Counted from the stretch's first letter, positions 36,267 through 46,189 are shown. The stretch: 64,000 bases of DNA from Candidatus Hadersleviella danica (GCA_016711405.1 JADJSZ010000003.1:62001-126000); one strand, 5' to 3'. Notes: generated by a model from the letters alone, not told the origin. Translations and numbers: made by a program.

Positions 36267-37673
36267 TTAATAAGCTAATTCGGCCGTTAGATGGGGTTGT
36301 CGTTGGCTATTTCGCGCCCGTTCCTCCACCACCATCCGCAATCCATCCAGCGGCGAGAGCGTAATTTGGGCATTCATCTCTACTCTCTGGTCGGCCGCGA
36401 GGCGCAAGCGGAACCGTTGCGCCACTGTGGCGATAATCAACTGTGCTTCCATCATCGCAAAGCTATTGCCAATGCACACCCGTGGCCCTGCGCCAAAGGG
36501 GATGTAAGCGTAGCGGGGTAGCTCCTTCTCGCGCTCGGCCGTGAACCGTTCGGGGTCGAACCGCTCTGGTTCGGGGAAGATGGTGGGGTTGCGGTGCAAG
36601 ACATAGGGCGCGACCATTAAGTCTGCCCCTTGGCGAATGGTGTAATTGCCGAGGGTGGTGGTGGCCGTGGCCGTCCGCCCCGTCAGCGTCCACGCGGGTG
36701 GGTAGAGCCGCATCCCTTCTTTGATGACCATTTGGGTGTAGGGCAAGTTGGGCAAGTCGGCCAAGGTGGGCAAACGGCCGTCCAACACCTCGTCTAGCTC
36801 GGCGTGGAGCTTCGCCTCTGCTGTGGGGTTTTGGGAGAGCAAGTACCACGTCCAACTGAGCGCGTTCGAGGTGGTTTCGTGCCCCGCCACAAAAATGGTG
36901 ACGAGTTGGTCGCGCAATTCGGTGTCATCCATGCCTTTGCCGTCGTCGTCGCGGGCAAGGAGGAGCATGGAGAGCAGGTCGCCTTTGTCGGCCGTTTCTT
37001 GTTGGCGGCGTTCGTCCACAATGGTGTGAATCGTTTCGTCGAGCACCCCTTTGGCTCCTTGGCGGGCACGGTTATCGGCCGTGGGGAGCCATTGGGGCCA
37101 TTGAATAGGGCGGCGAAAGTCGTGGTTGGTCACTTCTTGCAAGACATGAATCGCTTGCCCCACCTTGTCCGCCACTTCCACCATGCGCGATTTGTCCGCA
37201 TCGAACAGCGTTTTAGCGACAATGTAGAGCGTCAGTTGGTACATCTCGTGGGCAATGTCGCGGGTTTCGCCCGCCTGCCACTCAGCGACCATGTCGGCCG
37301 CATAATCTACCATCGTGTCGCCATAGGCGGCGATGCGTTTGTGGTGAAAGGCGGGCTGGGCCAGTTTGCGCTGGCGGCGGTGTTGCTCCCCCTCGGCCGT
37401 GACGAGTCCATCGCCCAAAAACTTGCTTAAAATCCCGTAATCCCGCTGTGATTTGGGGAATTCGCTGGCGCGGTTGACCAACACTTCCCGCACCAAGTCG
37501 GGGTTGAGGATGAGGTAGTTGTTGATTCCCAGAAAAGTGAAGTGGATGAGGTCGGCCGTGGGGTGGTTTTGGGCCAGTTGGTGCAAAAAGCGGGGTGGGT
37601 CTTGGGCAAAGGGGACGAAGCTCCCCAAAATAGGTGTTTCGGGGGCACGGGGCGGGGTGAGGGTGGTGGGCAT
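36267..37673 (-). CDS. Cytochrome P450
   Basis: 468 residues. The oxygen-binding helix has FVAGHETTSNALSWTW, the K helix has EGMRLYPPAW (E-x-x-R), and the haem loop is FGAGPRVCIGNSFA with the axial Cys. PERFDPERF precedes it. The lack of an N-terminal membrane helix suggests a soluble enzyme; the overall pattern is close to CYP102/CYP4-like bacterial P450s. The substrate is unknown. No ferredoxin or reductase is adjacent. It is transcribed divergently from a TetR-type regulator about 245 bp away, which probably controls it. Confidence 0.93.
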   Translation of the reverse strand: MPTTLTPPRAPETPILGSFVPFAQDPPRFLHQLAQNHPTADLIHFTFLGINNYLILNPDLVREVLVNRASEFPKSQRDYGILSKFLGDGLVTAEGEQHRRQRKLAQPAFHHKRIAAYGDTMVDYAADMVAEWQAGETRDIAHEMYQLTLYIVAKTLFDADKSRMVEVADKVGQAIHVLQEVTNHDFRRPIQWPQWLPTADNRARQGAKGVLDETIHTIVDERRQQETADKGDLLSMLLLARDDDGKGMDDTELRDQLVTIFVAGHETTSNALSWTWYLLSQNPTAEAKLHAELDEVLDGRLPTLADLPNLPYTQMVIKEGMRLYPPAWTLTGRTATATTTLGNYTIRQGADLMVAPYVLHRNPTIFPEPERFDPERFTAEREKELPRYAYIPFGAGPRVCIGNSFAMMEAQLIIATVAQRFRLRLAADQRVEMNAQITLSPLDGLRMVVEERARNSQRQPHLTAELAY

Positions 37674-37857
37674 GTGTGGGTTTCCTTATTTGGGATTTTA
37701 GATTTTGGATTTTGGATTGGAGCGCATGGATCAACGTTACGGCTTTTAATTGACACTGTGTTGATTTATGGCCACGTTGTGTATTAAAATACGGCCAGTA
37801 ACGAGATTTGTCAACTACGAACTTGACCGTTCTGTTCGTTAATCAACAATTGTCTAT

Positions 37858-37892
37858 TTTAGAAGAACGGCTAAAGCCGTTACTACGAACCA
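37858..37892. repeat. Palindromic element AACGGCTAAAGCCGTT
   Basis: AAGAACGGCTAAAGCCGTTA followed by CTACGAAC is the reverse complement of the element doubled inside the YfhO-like gene at 28060-28112. It lies just before the TetR gene and may influence its expression. Confidence 0.55.
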
Positions 37893-37918
37893 ATCCAAAA
37901 TCCCCAATCCAAAATCCC

Positions 37919-38569
37919 ATGCCCCAACTCGACCGCCGCCAACGGCGCACCCGCAAAATGCTGGCCGATGCCCTCGTGGAACTCATCCACACCAAGGGAT
38001 ACGAGGCCATCTCCATTACTGATATTACGGACACGGCCGATCTCAACCGCGCCACCTTTTACCTGCACTATGGCAGTAAAGAAGAGTTGTTGATAGATTT
38101 ACTAGAAGCGCGATTTGATGAATTGGTGGCGCAAATGGAAACCCAAATTCCCACCATCCCCGTTTGGGTTACCCCCCAATCGGAGCAACTCATCTATGAA
38201 CACATTGCCGAACACATCTCCCTCTACCGCATTTTGCTGGGGCAAAATGCCATTGGCTACGTCATCAAACGGGTCATGGATTACATTGCGGGGGTGGTCG
38301 AGCGGCAAATTGGCGAGATTTTGCCCGAGGGGCATCAACTGCCCATTCCCATCACACTGGCCAGCAGGCATGTGGCGGGTTCCATGTATGCCCAGATTGT
38401 GTGGTGGATAGAAAACGACATGCCCTATCCACCAGAATACATGGCTCGTGTCACCCACACCCTCTGCTTGCGTGGCACGATAGAACTATGGCAAGAGTTG
38501 ATGCCGTTGCAGGTCATGTCGTTGGGAGAGTTGGGGATTGCGGAATGGGGAATGCGGATTGCGGAATGA
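37919..38569 (+). CDS. TetR-family transcriptional regulator
   Basis: 217 residues from ATG 37919. The N-terminal helix-turn-helix is RRQRRTRKMLADALVELIHT, YEAISITDITDTADLNRATF, YLHYGSKEELL, a textbook TetR DNA-binding domain. The C-terminal ligand domain resembles the TetR_C-33 type (HISLYRILLGQN). The final residues LGIAEWGMRIAE and the TGA stop are encoded by GGAATGC/GGATTGC repeats, so the native C-terminus has been replaced. The upstream in-frame extension to 37808 has no start support. It probably regulates the divergent P450 gene. Confidence 0.88.
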   Translation: MPQLDRRQRRTRKMLADALVELIHTKGYEAISITDITDTADLNRATFYLHYGSKEELLIDLLEARFDELVAQMETQIPTIPVWVTPQSEQLIYEHIAEHISLYRILLGQNAIGYVIKRVMDYIAGVVERQIGEILPEGHQLPIPITLASRHVAGSMYAQIVWWIENDMPYPPEYMARVTHTLCLRGTIELWQELMPLQVMSLGELGIAEWGMRIAE

Positions 38570-38620
38570 ATGCTGACCGACTGAGAGACTGAGAGAGAAT
38601 TGACCGACTGAGAGACTTCT

Positions 38621-39538
38621 ATGCAACCAACGATTATTGTTCACGGCGGGGCGGGGCTGTGGGATTTGGCATCGGGGGAGGTGGAGATTGGCATGGCGGC
38701 TTGCAAGGAAGCGGCCGAGGTTGGCCAGCGCATTTTGCGGGCAGGCGGCCGTGCCTTAGACGCTGTCGAAGCGGCCGTGCGCATCCTCGAAGATTGCCCC
38801 GTTCTCGACGCAGGGGTGGGCAGTTACCTGACCAACGAAGGCAAGGTGGAGATGGATGCGCTGATTATGGACGGCCGCACCCTCGCCCTTGGGTGCGTGG
38901 CGGCCGTGGAACGGGTGCGCTATCCCATCAGTTTGGCACGACAAGTGATGGAAAAGACCGAACACACCATCTTGGTCGCCGAAGGAGCCAGCAAATTTGC
39001 CGATGCGATTGGCTTCCCGCGCTGTACGGCCGAGGAACTCATCGTGGACGACGAACAGGTGCGCCATCAATACATCCGCGAATTGGGGCAATACCAACCC
39101 AGCGACCTATTTGTCACGTCTGGCTCGATGGGCGACACGGTGGGAGCGGTGGCCTTAGATAGTTTTGGGGATTTAGCGGCGGCCACCAGCACGGGCGGCA
39201 CGCGCAACCAAATGCCCGGCCGTGTGGGAGATAGTCCACTCGTCGGCTCAGGCGGTTATGCGGATAACTTGTCGGGGGCGGTTAGCTCCACGGGGCACGG
39301 CGAATCACTGATGAAGGTGGTGATTAGCAAGCAGGCGTGTGACTTTATGGCGTTGGGGATGAGTGCCACGGCCGCTTGCGAAGCGGCCATCAAACTATTG
39401 GCTCAGCGGATGGGGGCCAAAGGCAAGGGCGGGTTGATTGGGATAGACAAAAGCGGCCGTGTCGGCTTCTATTTCAACACCGATGCGATGCCGTATGCGT
39501 TTATCGTGGGAGATGGGGCGGTTGTAACTGGGCGGTAA
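38621..39538 (+). CDS. Isoaspartyl peptidase/L-asparaginase (Ntn hydrolase)
   Basis: 305 residues. IIVHGGAG starts the alpha subunit, and LDAVEAAVRILEDCPVLDAG with GSYLTNEGKVEMDA is typical. The autocleavage site is GDTVGAVALDSFGDLAAATS, the nucleophile being the Thr of GDTVGAVA, followed by TGGTRNQMPGRVGDSPLVGS and GGYAD (substrate loop). It removes beta-aspartyl residues from dipeptides and has asparaginase activity. It is alone on its strand between repeats; ATG start. Confidence 0.92.
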   Translation: MQPTIIVHGGAGLWDLASGEVEIGMAACKEAAEVGQRILRAGGRALDAVEAAVRILEDCPVLDAGVGSYLTNEGKVEMDALIMDGRTLALGCVAAVERVRYPISLARQVMEKTEHTILVAEGASKFADAIGFPRCTAEELIVDDEQVRHQYIRELGQYQPSDLFVTSGSMGDTVGAVALDSFGDLAAATSTGGTRNQMPGRVGDSPLVGSGGYADNLSGAVSSTGHGESLMKVVISKQACDFMALGMSATAACEAAIKLLAQRMGAKGKGGLIGIDKSGRVGFYFNTDAMPYAFIVGDGAVVTGR

Positions 39539-39542
39539 AAGA

Positions 39543-39665
39543 AATCCGCCCGCCCGTGAACGGGACGGACTAGGGGTGCGCCCTGTTCACGGGGCTATTG
39601 AACCGCTCAGCCCCGTTCACGGGGCTTGATGCTTCTAGCCCGCCCGCTTTAGCGGCGGGTGGGTA
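39543..39665. repeat. Cluster of short GC-rich palindromes
   Basis: CCCGTGAACGGG, two copies of CCCCGTTCACGGGGC and GCCCGCCCGCTTTAGCGGCGGG follow each other after the isoaspartyl peptidase gene. They can form three or four hairpins and may act as a terminator. Confidence 0.6.
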
Positions 39666-39675
39666 GGATATCTCT

Positions 39676-39888
39676 TCAACTCAGATGAAACGCATCTTTG
39701 TCCAAAGCATTCTCCTGTAAAGTTGGCGATAGATTGGGGAATAGAGCTTCCTCAAAATCTTCTGGGGCAAAGTAATTGCTTAAATCAATCGTTGCCCCAA
39801 ACTCCCGCTCTTCATCTTCATTTGTAAATTCAGGTAGAACCAGTTGTGCGTTTATAAATTTTCTGCGTCTGCTAATTTCGGAGGTCGG
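39676..39888 (-). pseudogene. Fragment of a BrnA/CopG-like antitoxin
   Basis: About 70 codons ending at a TGA at 39676: RRRKFINAQLVLPEFTNEDE, EREFGATIDLSNYFAPEDFE, EALFPNLSP. The acidic E-D-E-E-R-E-F segment followed by a D-x-S-x-Y motif resembles the tail region of small antitoxins paired with RelE/BrnT-type toxins. No start codon precedes it before an in-frame stop near 39920, and no toxin gene is beside it, so it appears truncated. Confidence 0.45.
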
Positions 39889-39973
39889 GAAGTTGCCAAT
39901 TAGACCGATACTGTATCATGGGTTATTTCCTGTGGTCAACATTTGCTGTTGTTCGGCTGTCTATCAGCTATTG

Positions 39974-42347
39974 CTATTCTACGACCCATTCCCCCACCAC
40001 AAAACTATCTCCCACCTGCTGGCCACTAGAATCTAGTACAGGTAAACGCCACCCTTCGCTGGCCACCCATAAGCCCACGGCCGCCCGATACCGCCCCGCT
40101 GGCAACCCCGCTGGCAGAGCAATTTCATACTCATCCCGCACATAGCTGGCGGGTTCCCACCTGCGCGTTGGGAACTCACCGGGGTTGAGCTTATCCCCTT
40201 GGGCAACTAATTGCCCGTTTTCATCCAAAATGTGGACAAACGCTTGGTAGTTAATTTCCAACGGCCGTTGCGGTCGCCAATACAGCGTCATCGCCAATGG
40301 CGCACCGGGGCGCAAAGTATCGGGCACATCCGCCCCCTGCAACCAAATTTGCGCCCCAAAATCGGCCGCCAGCGGGGTTTGGGCGATGAGCACGGCCGTT
40401 GGGGGGGATTCGTAATGTAGCCAGCCGGTGAAGTGGAGGGGCAAGAACAGGAGCCAGATGAAGAGGCAGAGGAGCAGAGGGGCAGGAGGGGCGGAGGGGA
40501 ACGTCCCCAGTCCCTTGTCCCTCGTCCCTCAGTCCCTAGTAAGGCAAGCGCCACGCGACGAGTAGGGCGATGAGGAGGGAGACGGCCGCTACCCGCCAGC
40601 CCCACGTGCGCGGCGGGGTATCCACAAATGCCACATCTACCACATGCGTCCCTGCAGATACGGGAACCACCAAAAACCCCTCAGGGCGGCCGATGTCTGT
40701 CTCGACCACCACCCCATCCACCCGCACTTCCCAGCCGGGGAAGGCGAACAAAAAGAGCCGAAACGTAAAATCTTGCGGCGTTTCGATGTGGTAACGCATG
40801 TGCAAGGGACTGATTTGTTCCCACTCGGCCGTGGCTCCCACACTTTCCACGCTCCAATAGTTGATGCGGTCAGGCGTTTGGTTGGCGAACAGGGCGGCCA
40901 GCAGTTGGCCGTTGCGCTCGGGCAAGGTGTCTACGGTAACGGGCACAAAATCGGCCGTGGAGGTTGTGCCCAGCCACTGTCCCTTCGTCTCTAATTGGGC
41001 GATATGCGCCACCGAAGTTTCGCCAAAATCGGCTGGCCACGGCGGGGTTTGGGTGAGCGGGAAGGCGAGGAGCAGAGCAAATGCCAACGCAAACTGGTAG
41101 GGGCGAGGCGGCCCCAATTTATGCCGACAGCCAATTGAGGGTCGGGACAAGCCCTACCCCTACAAAAATCTTCCACCTCGTAGATAGCGTAACCTGCCAA
41201 AACAGCCAATAAGCTGGCCGCTGGGCCGAGCAACCGCCACGGGAATTGGATGAAGGGCAGGAGGGGGATGGCTTCCCACACGGCCGTGCTAAGTGGCAAC
41301 ATCAGCCCCACCAACAGGAGCGCGGCGATGGCGTAGAAGAGGGGTTCGGCCGCTTTTGCCCACTCTCTGCGGATGGTTCGCCAAACGGCGAACGCCATGC
41401 CCAAACCGCCCGGCACCCATTGGGCAATGCCCAAATTAAAGCGGTAAGCGGGTTCGCTCGCCCCCCAATCCAGCCACAGCGACGGCGACAACAACTCGCC
41501 CACGCTCAAAAAGTGTTGCCGAAAGTCGAAATGGCTCCCCACCTCGCCCACGACGCTGGTCACGTTAATGGCGTTGCGTTCCAGCCCCACAGGAAGCCAG
41601 AAGAAGGCGGCGAGGCCGATGCCGAGGAGGTAGGCGGTGAGGAGGAGGGGCGCGGGGGCGCGGGGGGGCAGGGGAGAGGTTCCGCCTTCGCCTCTCGCGC
41701 CTTTGCTCCTTTGCGTTAAAAACAAACTCCCACAATAACCACCCCGCCAACACCCCCGCCCAAACCATCGCCATGAGGTTATGTGTCAAAATGATGGCGG
41801 CCATGCCTGCCACGGCCGCGACCCAGTTCCAGCGCGTCGGCTGGCGGCGCAGACGGCCGAATGCCCACAAAGCCATCGGCCACACCCCAAGGCTGAACGT
41901 TTCGGCCAGCACCCCACGGGCGTGGGGGTCTATGTATTGCACATAGGGGGCGTAGAGGTAGACGGCCGCCGCCACCCAGCCCGCCTCCCTGCCCCACAAA
42001 TCCCGCACAAAGCCAAATGTGCCTAGCCCACCGAGGAATAAGCCCAGCACAAAAACCGCTTTGGTGGCCCCCACAGGTTGCACGACAGGCAGAAAATCAA
42101 ACAGCAAACCGACGTAATAGCTGAGGGGGGCGTAATAGTTGAAGATGGGGTAGCCGTAGCCGAAGTAAAAGTTGGGCGACCAGCGGGGGTAAAACTCCCC
42201 CGCCCGCACCAAGCGGCTCAGTTCGGCCAGCCGATAAATGTGTAGCTCCGCATCCGTCCCCTGTGGCAAACTGGGGTTCACTAAAAACGGCCATACAGCG
42301 AGAATGCTGATGGCCGTTAGGATGAGATAATCGCCGTAGCGACGCAT
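39974..42347 (-). pseudogene. PTPS-related membrane protein broken by three repeat insertions
   Basis: One ancestral gene is spread over four frames. 42347-about 41725 (MRRYGDYLILTAISILAVWP, GTDAELHIYRLAELSRLVRA, YPRWSPNFYFGYGYPIFNYY) is the start of 6-pyruvoyl-tetrahydropterin-synthase-related integral membrane proteins. 41650-41190 (LLTAYLLGIGLAAFFWLPVG), 41100-40540 (FALAFALLLAFPLTQTPPWP) and 40444-39974 (LHFTGWLHYESPPTAVLIAQ) continue it. Each junction coincides with a repeat patch: about 41626-41725, 41125-41185 and 40435-40560. The family consists of polytopic, GT-C-like proteins involved in surface glycans. Unlike most frameshifts here, these are caused by inserted sequence, not by one-base indels. 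Confidence 0.82.
41120..41190. repeat. GTAGGGG...CCCCTAC inverted element inside a gene
   Basis: On the minus strand GTAGGGGTAGGGCTTGTCCC at the left and GCCTCGCCCCTAC at the right bracket about 65 bp inserted in the PTPS-related gene. The arms are inverted (GTAGGGG/CCCCTAC), as in a miniature palindromic element. Confidence 0.6.
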
Positions 42348-42359
42348 GAAGGGGGAAGT

Positions 42360-42425
42360 GGCGAGTGGTTAGTGGTTAGTGGCTAGTGAATGGACTAGCC
42401 ACTAACCACTAATCACTAACCACTA
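42360..42425. repeat. Mirrored AGTGGTT heptamer array
   Basis: GTGGTTAGTGGTTAGTGG and CTAGTG are mirrored by CTAGCCACTAACCAC and TAATCACTAACCAC. It separates sucD from the next minus-strand gene and contains the TAG stop of sucD. Confidence 0.75.
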
Positions 42426-43286
42426 TTTACCGAGAATGAGGTCTACAATTTGCTCGGGGTGGTCGGCGACGCGCACGCCAGCGGCTTGCAGGGCTTCGAT
42501 TTTGCCCTCGGCCGTGCCCGCGCCACCTTCGACAATGGCCCCAGCGTGGCCCATGCGCCGCCCCGGAGGGGCAGAACGGCCGGCGATGAATGCCGTGACG
42601 GGTTTGGTGATGTGTTCGGCAATGTAGGCGGCCGCTTTTTCTTCATCGTTGCCGCCAATCTCGCCCATTAGGATGATTTGCTCGGTTTGGTCGTCCGCCT
42701 CGAACAGCTTCAGCACATCAATAAAGCCTGTGCCGTTGATGGGGTCGCCGCCGATGCCGACGCAGGTGCTTTGGCCCATGCCGCGATAGGTGAGGGCGTA
42801 GACAACTTCGTAGGTGAGCGTGCCGCTCTTGGAGACCACGCCAATCGGGCCGGGGGCGACGATACTGCCGGGGATGATGCCCACTTTGGCTTCGCCGGGG
42901 GTAATCAGGCCGGGGCAGTTGGGGCCGATGAGACGCACGCCGACTTTATCAATGTAGGAACGCACCCGAATCATGTCTAGGACGGGGATGTGTTCGGTGA
43001 GGCAGACGATGAGGGGCACGCCAGCATCGGCCGCTTCGATAATCGCATCGGGCGCAAAACGGGCGGGCACGTAGATGACGGAACAGTTGGCGCCTTCTTT
43101 TTCCACTGCTTCGCGCACAGAGTCGAAGACGGGCACGTTGTGTTCGCGATGGCCACCCTTGGTGGGGGTCACACCGGCCACGACGTTGGTGCCGTACTCA
43201 ATCATCTGTTGGGTGTGGAAGGAGCCTTCTTTGCCAGTGATGCCTTGCACCACCAGCCGGGTATCTTTGTTGACGAGAATACTCAT
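42423..43286 (-). CDS. sucD: Succinyl-CoA synthetase, alpha subunit
   Basis: 287 residues. Domains: a CoA-binding Rossmann fold (LVVQGITGKEGSFHTQQMIE, VGGV-type loop seen as AGVTPTKGG), PNCPGLITP and the ligase domain with the phosphohistidine in GHAGAIVEGGAGTAEGKIEA. The GDPINGTGFIDVL segment matches the nucleotide-independent core. With the beta subunit it interconverts succinyl-CoA and succinate with ATP/GTP synthesis in the TCA cycle. It follows sucC by about 54 bp, in the usual order, so the two form an operon. Confidence 0.96.
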   Translation of the reverse strand: MSILVNKDTRLVVQGITGKEGSFHTQQMIEYGTNVVAGVTPTKGGHREHNVPVFDSVREAVEKEGANCSVIYVPARFAPDAIIEAADAGVPLIVCLTEHIPVLDMIRVRSYIDKVGVRLIGPNCPGLITPGEAKVGIIPGSIVAPGPIGVVSKSGTLTYEVVYALTYRGMGQSTCVGIGGDPINGTGFIDVLKLFEADDQTEQIILMGEIGGNDEEKAAAYIAEHITKPVTAFIAGRSAPPGRRMGHAGAIVEGGAGTAEGKIEALQAAGVRVADHPEQIVDLILGK

Positions 43287-43340
43287 GGGGGGGTTTAGCT
43301 TAGCTGTAAGCTGTAAGCCATAAGCTGACGAACTTACTAA

Positions 43341-44453
43341 TTACGAATTATCAATTACTAATTTACCGACTATTCGCGGCCGCGATGGCTTTGATTCTAG
43401 CCCTTCTTTGGCGTTGGTTCCGGCAAGGCGCAAAATCATGGGCACATCCGTTTGGATTTTGCCGAGGGCGGTGATAATGCCTTGGGCGACCACATCACCA
43501 CGAGTGATGCCGCCGAAGATGTTAATCAACACCGCTTTGACTTTGGGGTCGGAGAGGATGAGTTCGAGGGCGGTGGCTACTTTTTCGGCCGTGGCTCCGC
43601 CGCCAATGTCCAAGAAGTTGGCAGGTTCGCCGCCAAACAGCTTGATGATGTCCATGGTGGTCATGGCCAAGCCTGCGCCGTTGACCATACAGCCGATGTT
43701 GCCATCCAATTGGATGAAGTTGATGCCGACTTCTTGCGCTTTGAGTTCCGAAGCGGGGACGATGCTCTCGTCGTTTTGTTCGGCCAGTTTGGGTTGGCGG
43801 CCGAGGGCGCTGTCGTCAATGGTTACTTTGCCATCGAGCGCCATGAGCTTGCCTTCGCCTGTGATGACGAGGGGGTTTACTTCGGCGAGGGAGGCATCAC
43901 TGCCGATGAAGCAGTTGTAGAGACCCGAGAGGATGTGCCAGAATTGGCCCCACAGGGTTTTGTCGAGGTTTAACCCGTTGGCCAAGTAGGTTCCGTGGAA
44001 TGGTTTGAGGCCGACTTGGGGGTCAATCCAGATTTTGAAGATTTTTTCGGGGGTTTCGGCCGCGACTTGTTCGATGTCCATGCCGCCTTCGGCCGAGGTC
44101 ATAATCATGACCTTGCGGGCGGCGCGGTCAATGAGAATGGCCAGATAAATCTCTTGGGCGATGCCGCCGGGGGCGACTTCATCTACCAACACGGTGCGGG
44201 TGATGTGCCCTTTGATGTCGAGGCCCAAGATGTTGTTGGCGTGGAATTCGGCTTCGTCGGGGTTGTTGGCCAGTTTGACACCGCCAGCTTTGCCACGGCC
44301 GCCCATATGCACTTGGGATTTGACAACGACACGGCCGCCTAATTTTTCGGCCACGGCGCGGGCTTCGGCGGGGGTGGTGGCCACATCGCCGTTGGGAATG
44401 GGCACACCATATTGGGCAAATAGTCGCTTTGCCTGATATTCGTAGAGATTCAC
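43341..44453 (-). CDS. sucC: Succinyl-CoA synthetase, beta subunit
   Basis: 370 residues. The ATP-grasp domain (MNLYEYQAKRLFAQYGVPIP, VVVKSQVHMGGRGKAGGVKL) and the C-terminal CoA-ligase domain (GLAMTTMDIIKLFGGEPANF, LDIGGGATAEKVATAL, INIFGGITRGDVVAQGII) are complete. It supplies nucleotide binding and specificity for the enzyme with SucD. ATG start at 44453 after a divergent intergenic stretch. The last residues KLVIDNS abut an AATTACTAATT-type repeat. Confidence 0.96.
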   Translation of the reverse strand: MNLYEYQAKRLFAQYGVPIPNGDVATTPAEARAVAEKLGGRVVVKSQVHMGGRGKAGGVKLANNPDEAEFHANNILGLDIKGHITRTVLVDEVAPGGIAQEIYLAILIDRAARKVMIMTSAEGGMDIEQVAAETPEKIFKIWIDPQVGLKPFHGTYLANGLNLDKTLWGQFWHILSGLYNCFIGSDASLAEVNPLVITGEGKLMALDGKVTIDDSALGRQPKLAEQNDESIVPASELKAQEVGINFIQLDGNIGCMVNGAGLAMTTMDIIKLFGGEPANFLDIGGGATAEKVATALELILSDPKVKAVLINIFGGITRGDVVAQGIITALGKIQTDVPMILRLAGTNAKEGLESKPSRPRIVGKLVIDNS

Positions 44454-44937
44454 GTGCTACTCCTTAGTTAGTCTATCAGTCTGTCAGTCTCTCAGACTGT
44501 CAGAGTGGATTGGAAGTGGGGTTTACTACGGGCTGATTATAGCACAGGCCAAGCGAACTATTCAGGTGGGATTTCAGAAGGGATAGACGAACAAGTTGAC
44601 TTTGGATTCGTTTTGGGCCATGCGTTTTGTTACAGGTTACAAGTTACAAGTTACAGTTGGTAAGCGACGACTTGTAACCTGCAACCCAGCTAATGGCGAA
44701 AAGCCCGTTACACCCACCATGTTACCCGTTGCATTATTTGCGCCGCCCATTGCTTTTCGCTAACATGACCTCTACCTACAACGATACTGCCAACGGTCAT
44801 AATCTGAGGTTTTGTTTTTAACGCAAAGACGCAAAGCCGCGAAGACGCAAAGGATTTTTTGCTCATGTCAGGCGCTAAGCAAAATGCAAGATTATGCCCG
44901 TGGAAAGCATATCTTCCCCTCACCAAGGCTTTTTCCC
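44454..44937. other. Intergenic region with repeat arrays
   Basis: No gene seen. It holds CAGTCTGT/CAGTCTCT units (44470-44505), a mirrored GTTACAGGTTACAAGTTACA with CTTGTAACCTGCAACC (44630-44690), and a GACGCAAAG array (44820-44850). The sucCD promoter should be at its left side, but no clear boxes were identified. Confidence 0.6.
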
Positions 44938-46113
44938 ATGCACGAACTGATTCAGCAAGCGATAGACACGGCCGAGCATGGCCACAAACCTCGCGCTGTC
45001 ACCCTGCTCAAACAAGTTGTCAGTCAGGATGAATACAACGAGACGGCATGGCTTTGGCTGGGGCGGCTGATGGAATCGCCCACCGATAGGCAAATTTGCT
45101 TTGAGAACGTGCTGACCATCAACCCCGACAACGAGTGGGCGGCCGAACAATTGCGCTTGCTCCAGCGCGAAATTGCCACGGCCGAATCACCCATCCCTGT
45201 GGAGGAATTGCTGGCCGCCAATGAAGCGGCCGTGCAAGAAGTGGAAGCGTTGGTGGCTGGTTCGGCTCCCCCTCGCCAAAAGGCGGAGCGGTATGGCAAA
45301 ATGGTGTTGTACGGCCGTGCTTGCCCCCAGTGCGAAACCAAAATGATGCTCCACGACTTGCGTGGCCGACCCGTGCAAACGGCCGTTTGCCCCCAATGCG
45401 CCAGCATTGTGGACGTGCAGGGAGAGTTGGCGGCGCGGGTCGGCCGTGCCCAGCCCTATGCCCCCAGCCAACCCATCCGCCTGCGCGAAGAAGGCACATT
45501 TAGCGGCCAACGCCATCGGGTGATTGGCTGGGTGGCCTACCAGATGGGCAAAGGGAATGATAGCTGGCTGTGGGAGTGTTGGCTGTTGGCTTCGGTGAAG
45601 GGGCATTACCGCTGGCTGACCTATGACGAGCAGGATGGGTTTATTTTTTACCAGCCCCTCGCCCCCCCGACCGAGCCAGTGCCGCCCACGGCCGCCCATT
45701 TGCCCGTGCGCCACAAAGAGCCTGTACCCATCTCGGCCGCTGGCCAAGGGTGGGTGGCTAATTTGGCGGGCCAGCTCACGTGGCAAATGCAGGCGGGCAC
45801 GCCCGTGCGCTTTTTGGATGGGACACGAGACGGCCGTCTTTATCGCCTCATGTACACCCGCGAGGAGGTGGAATTGCTGGAGGGTATTCAATTAGAAGAG
45901 GAGGTGGTGTGGCAAGCGTTCGGCCGCCCCGAGGTGTGGGCGGAGCGGCAAACGGCCGTGCGACAGAATTGGCTGGTGGGGGGTGGCTTGGCGGTGTTGG
46001 CGATGTTGTTGGTGGTCGCGGCGGCGCTCGTTTCGCCTGCCATCTGGCTCCTAGTCTTGCCCGCCATTGTGGGGAGCGGGGTGTTTATCGGCCGTGCCTT
46101 TAGTAGTGGTTAA
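44938..46113 (+). CDS. DUF4178 protein with zinc ribbon and membrane tail
   Basis: 391 residues from ATG 44938. Order: a tetratricopeptide-like N-terminus (IDTAEHGHKPRAVTLLKQVV, NETAWLWLGRLM, about 1-70); a zinc ribbon with two C-P-Q-C knuckles (GRACPQCETKM and TAVCPQCASI, about 120-160); and the DUF4178-like domain (YQMGKGNDSWLWECWLLASV, YRWLTYDEQDGFIFYQ). Two C-terminal membrane helices (LAVLAMLLVVAAALVS, AIWLLVLPAIVGSGVFIG) follow. DUF4178 proteins often sit with membrane-remodelling or polyamine genes, but none is near. The upstream open frame to 44812 comes from GACGCAAAG repeats. Function unknown. Confidence 0.78.
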   Translation: MHELIQQAIDTAEHGHKPRAVTLLKQVVSQDEYNETAWLWLGRLMESPTDRQICFENVLTINPDNEWAAEQLRLLQREIATAESPIPVEELLAANEAAVQEVEALVAGSAPPRQKAERYGKMVLYGRACPQCETKMMLHDLRGRPVQTAVCPQCASIVDVQGELAARVGRAQPYAPSQPIRLREEGTFSGQRHRVIGWVAYQMGKGNDSWLWECWLLASVKGHYRWLTYDEQDGFIFYQPLAPPTEPVPPTAAHLPVRHKEPVPISAAGQGWVANLAGQLTWQMQAGTPVRFLDGTRDGRLYRLMYTREEVELLEGIQLEEEVVWQAFGRPEVWAERQTAVRQNWLVGGGLAVLAMLLVVAAALVSPAIWLLVLPAIVGSGVFIGRAFSSG

Positions 46114-46189
46114 AGAGATGTTTACTGAACCATATCGTGAATACTTTTCCAAACCAACCCGATTTGCAAAAAATAATTTGTCCAAAAAA

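Noticed and set aside
39776..40036. 86-codon plus-strand open frame
   Set aside because: Antisense to the antitoxin fragment and the C-terminal end of the PTPS-related gene; no homology recognised.
44812..44937. N-terminal extension of the DUF4178 protein
   Set aside because: Encoded by GACGCAAAG repeats; the TPR-like domain starts at ATG 44938.
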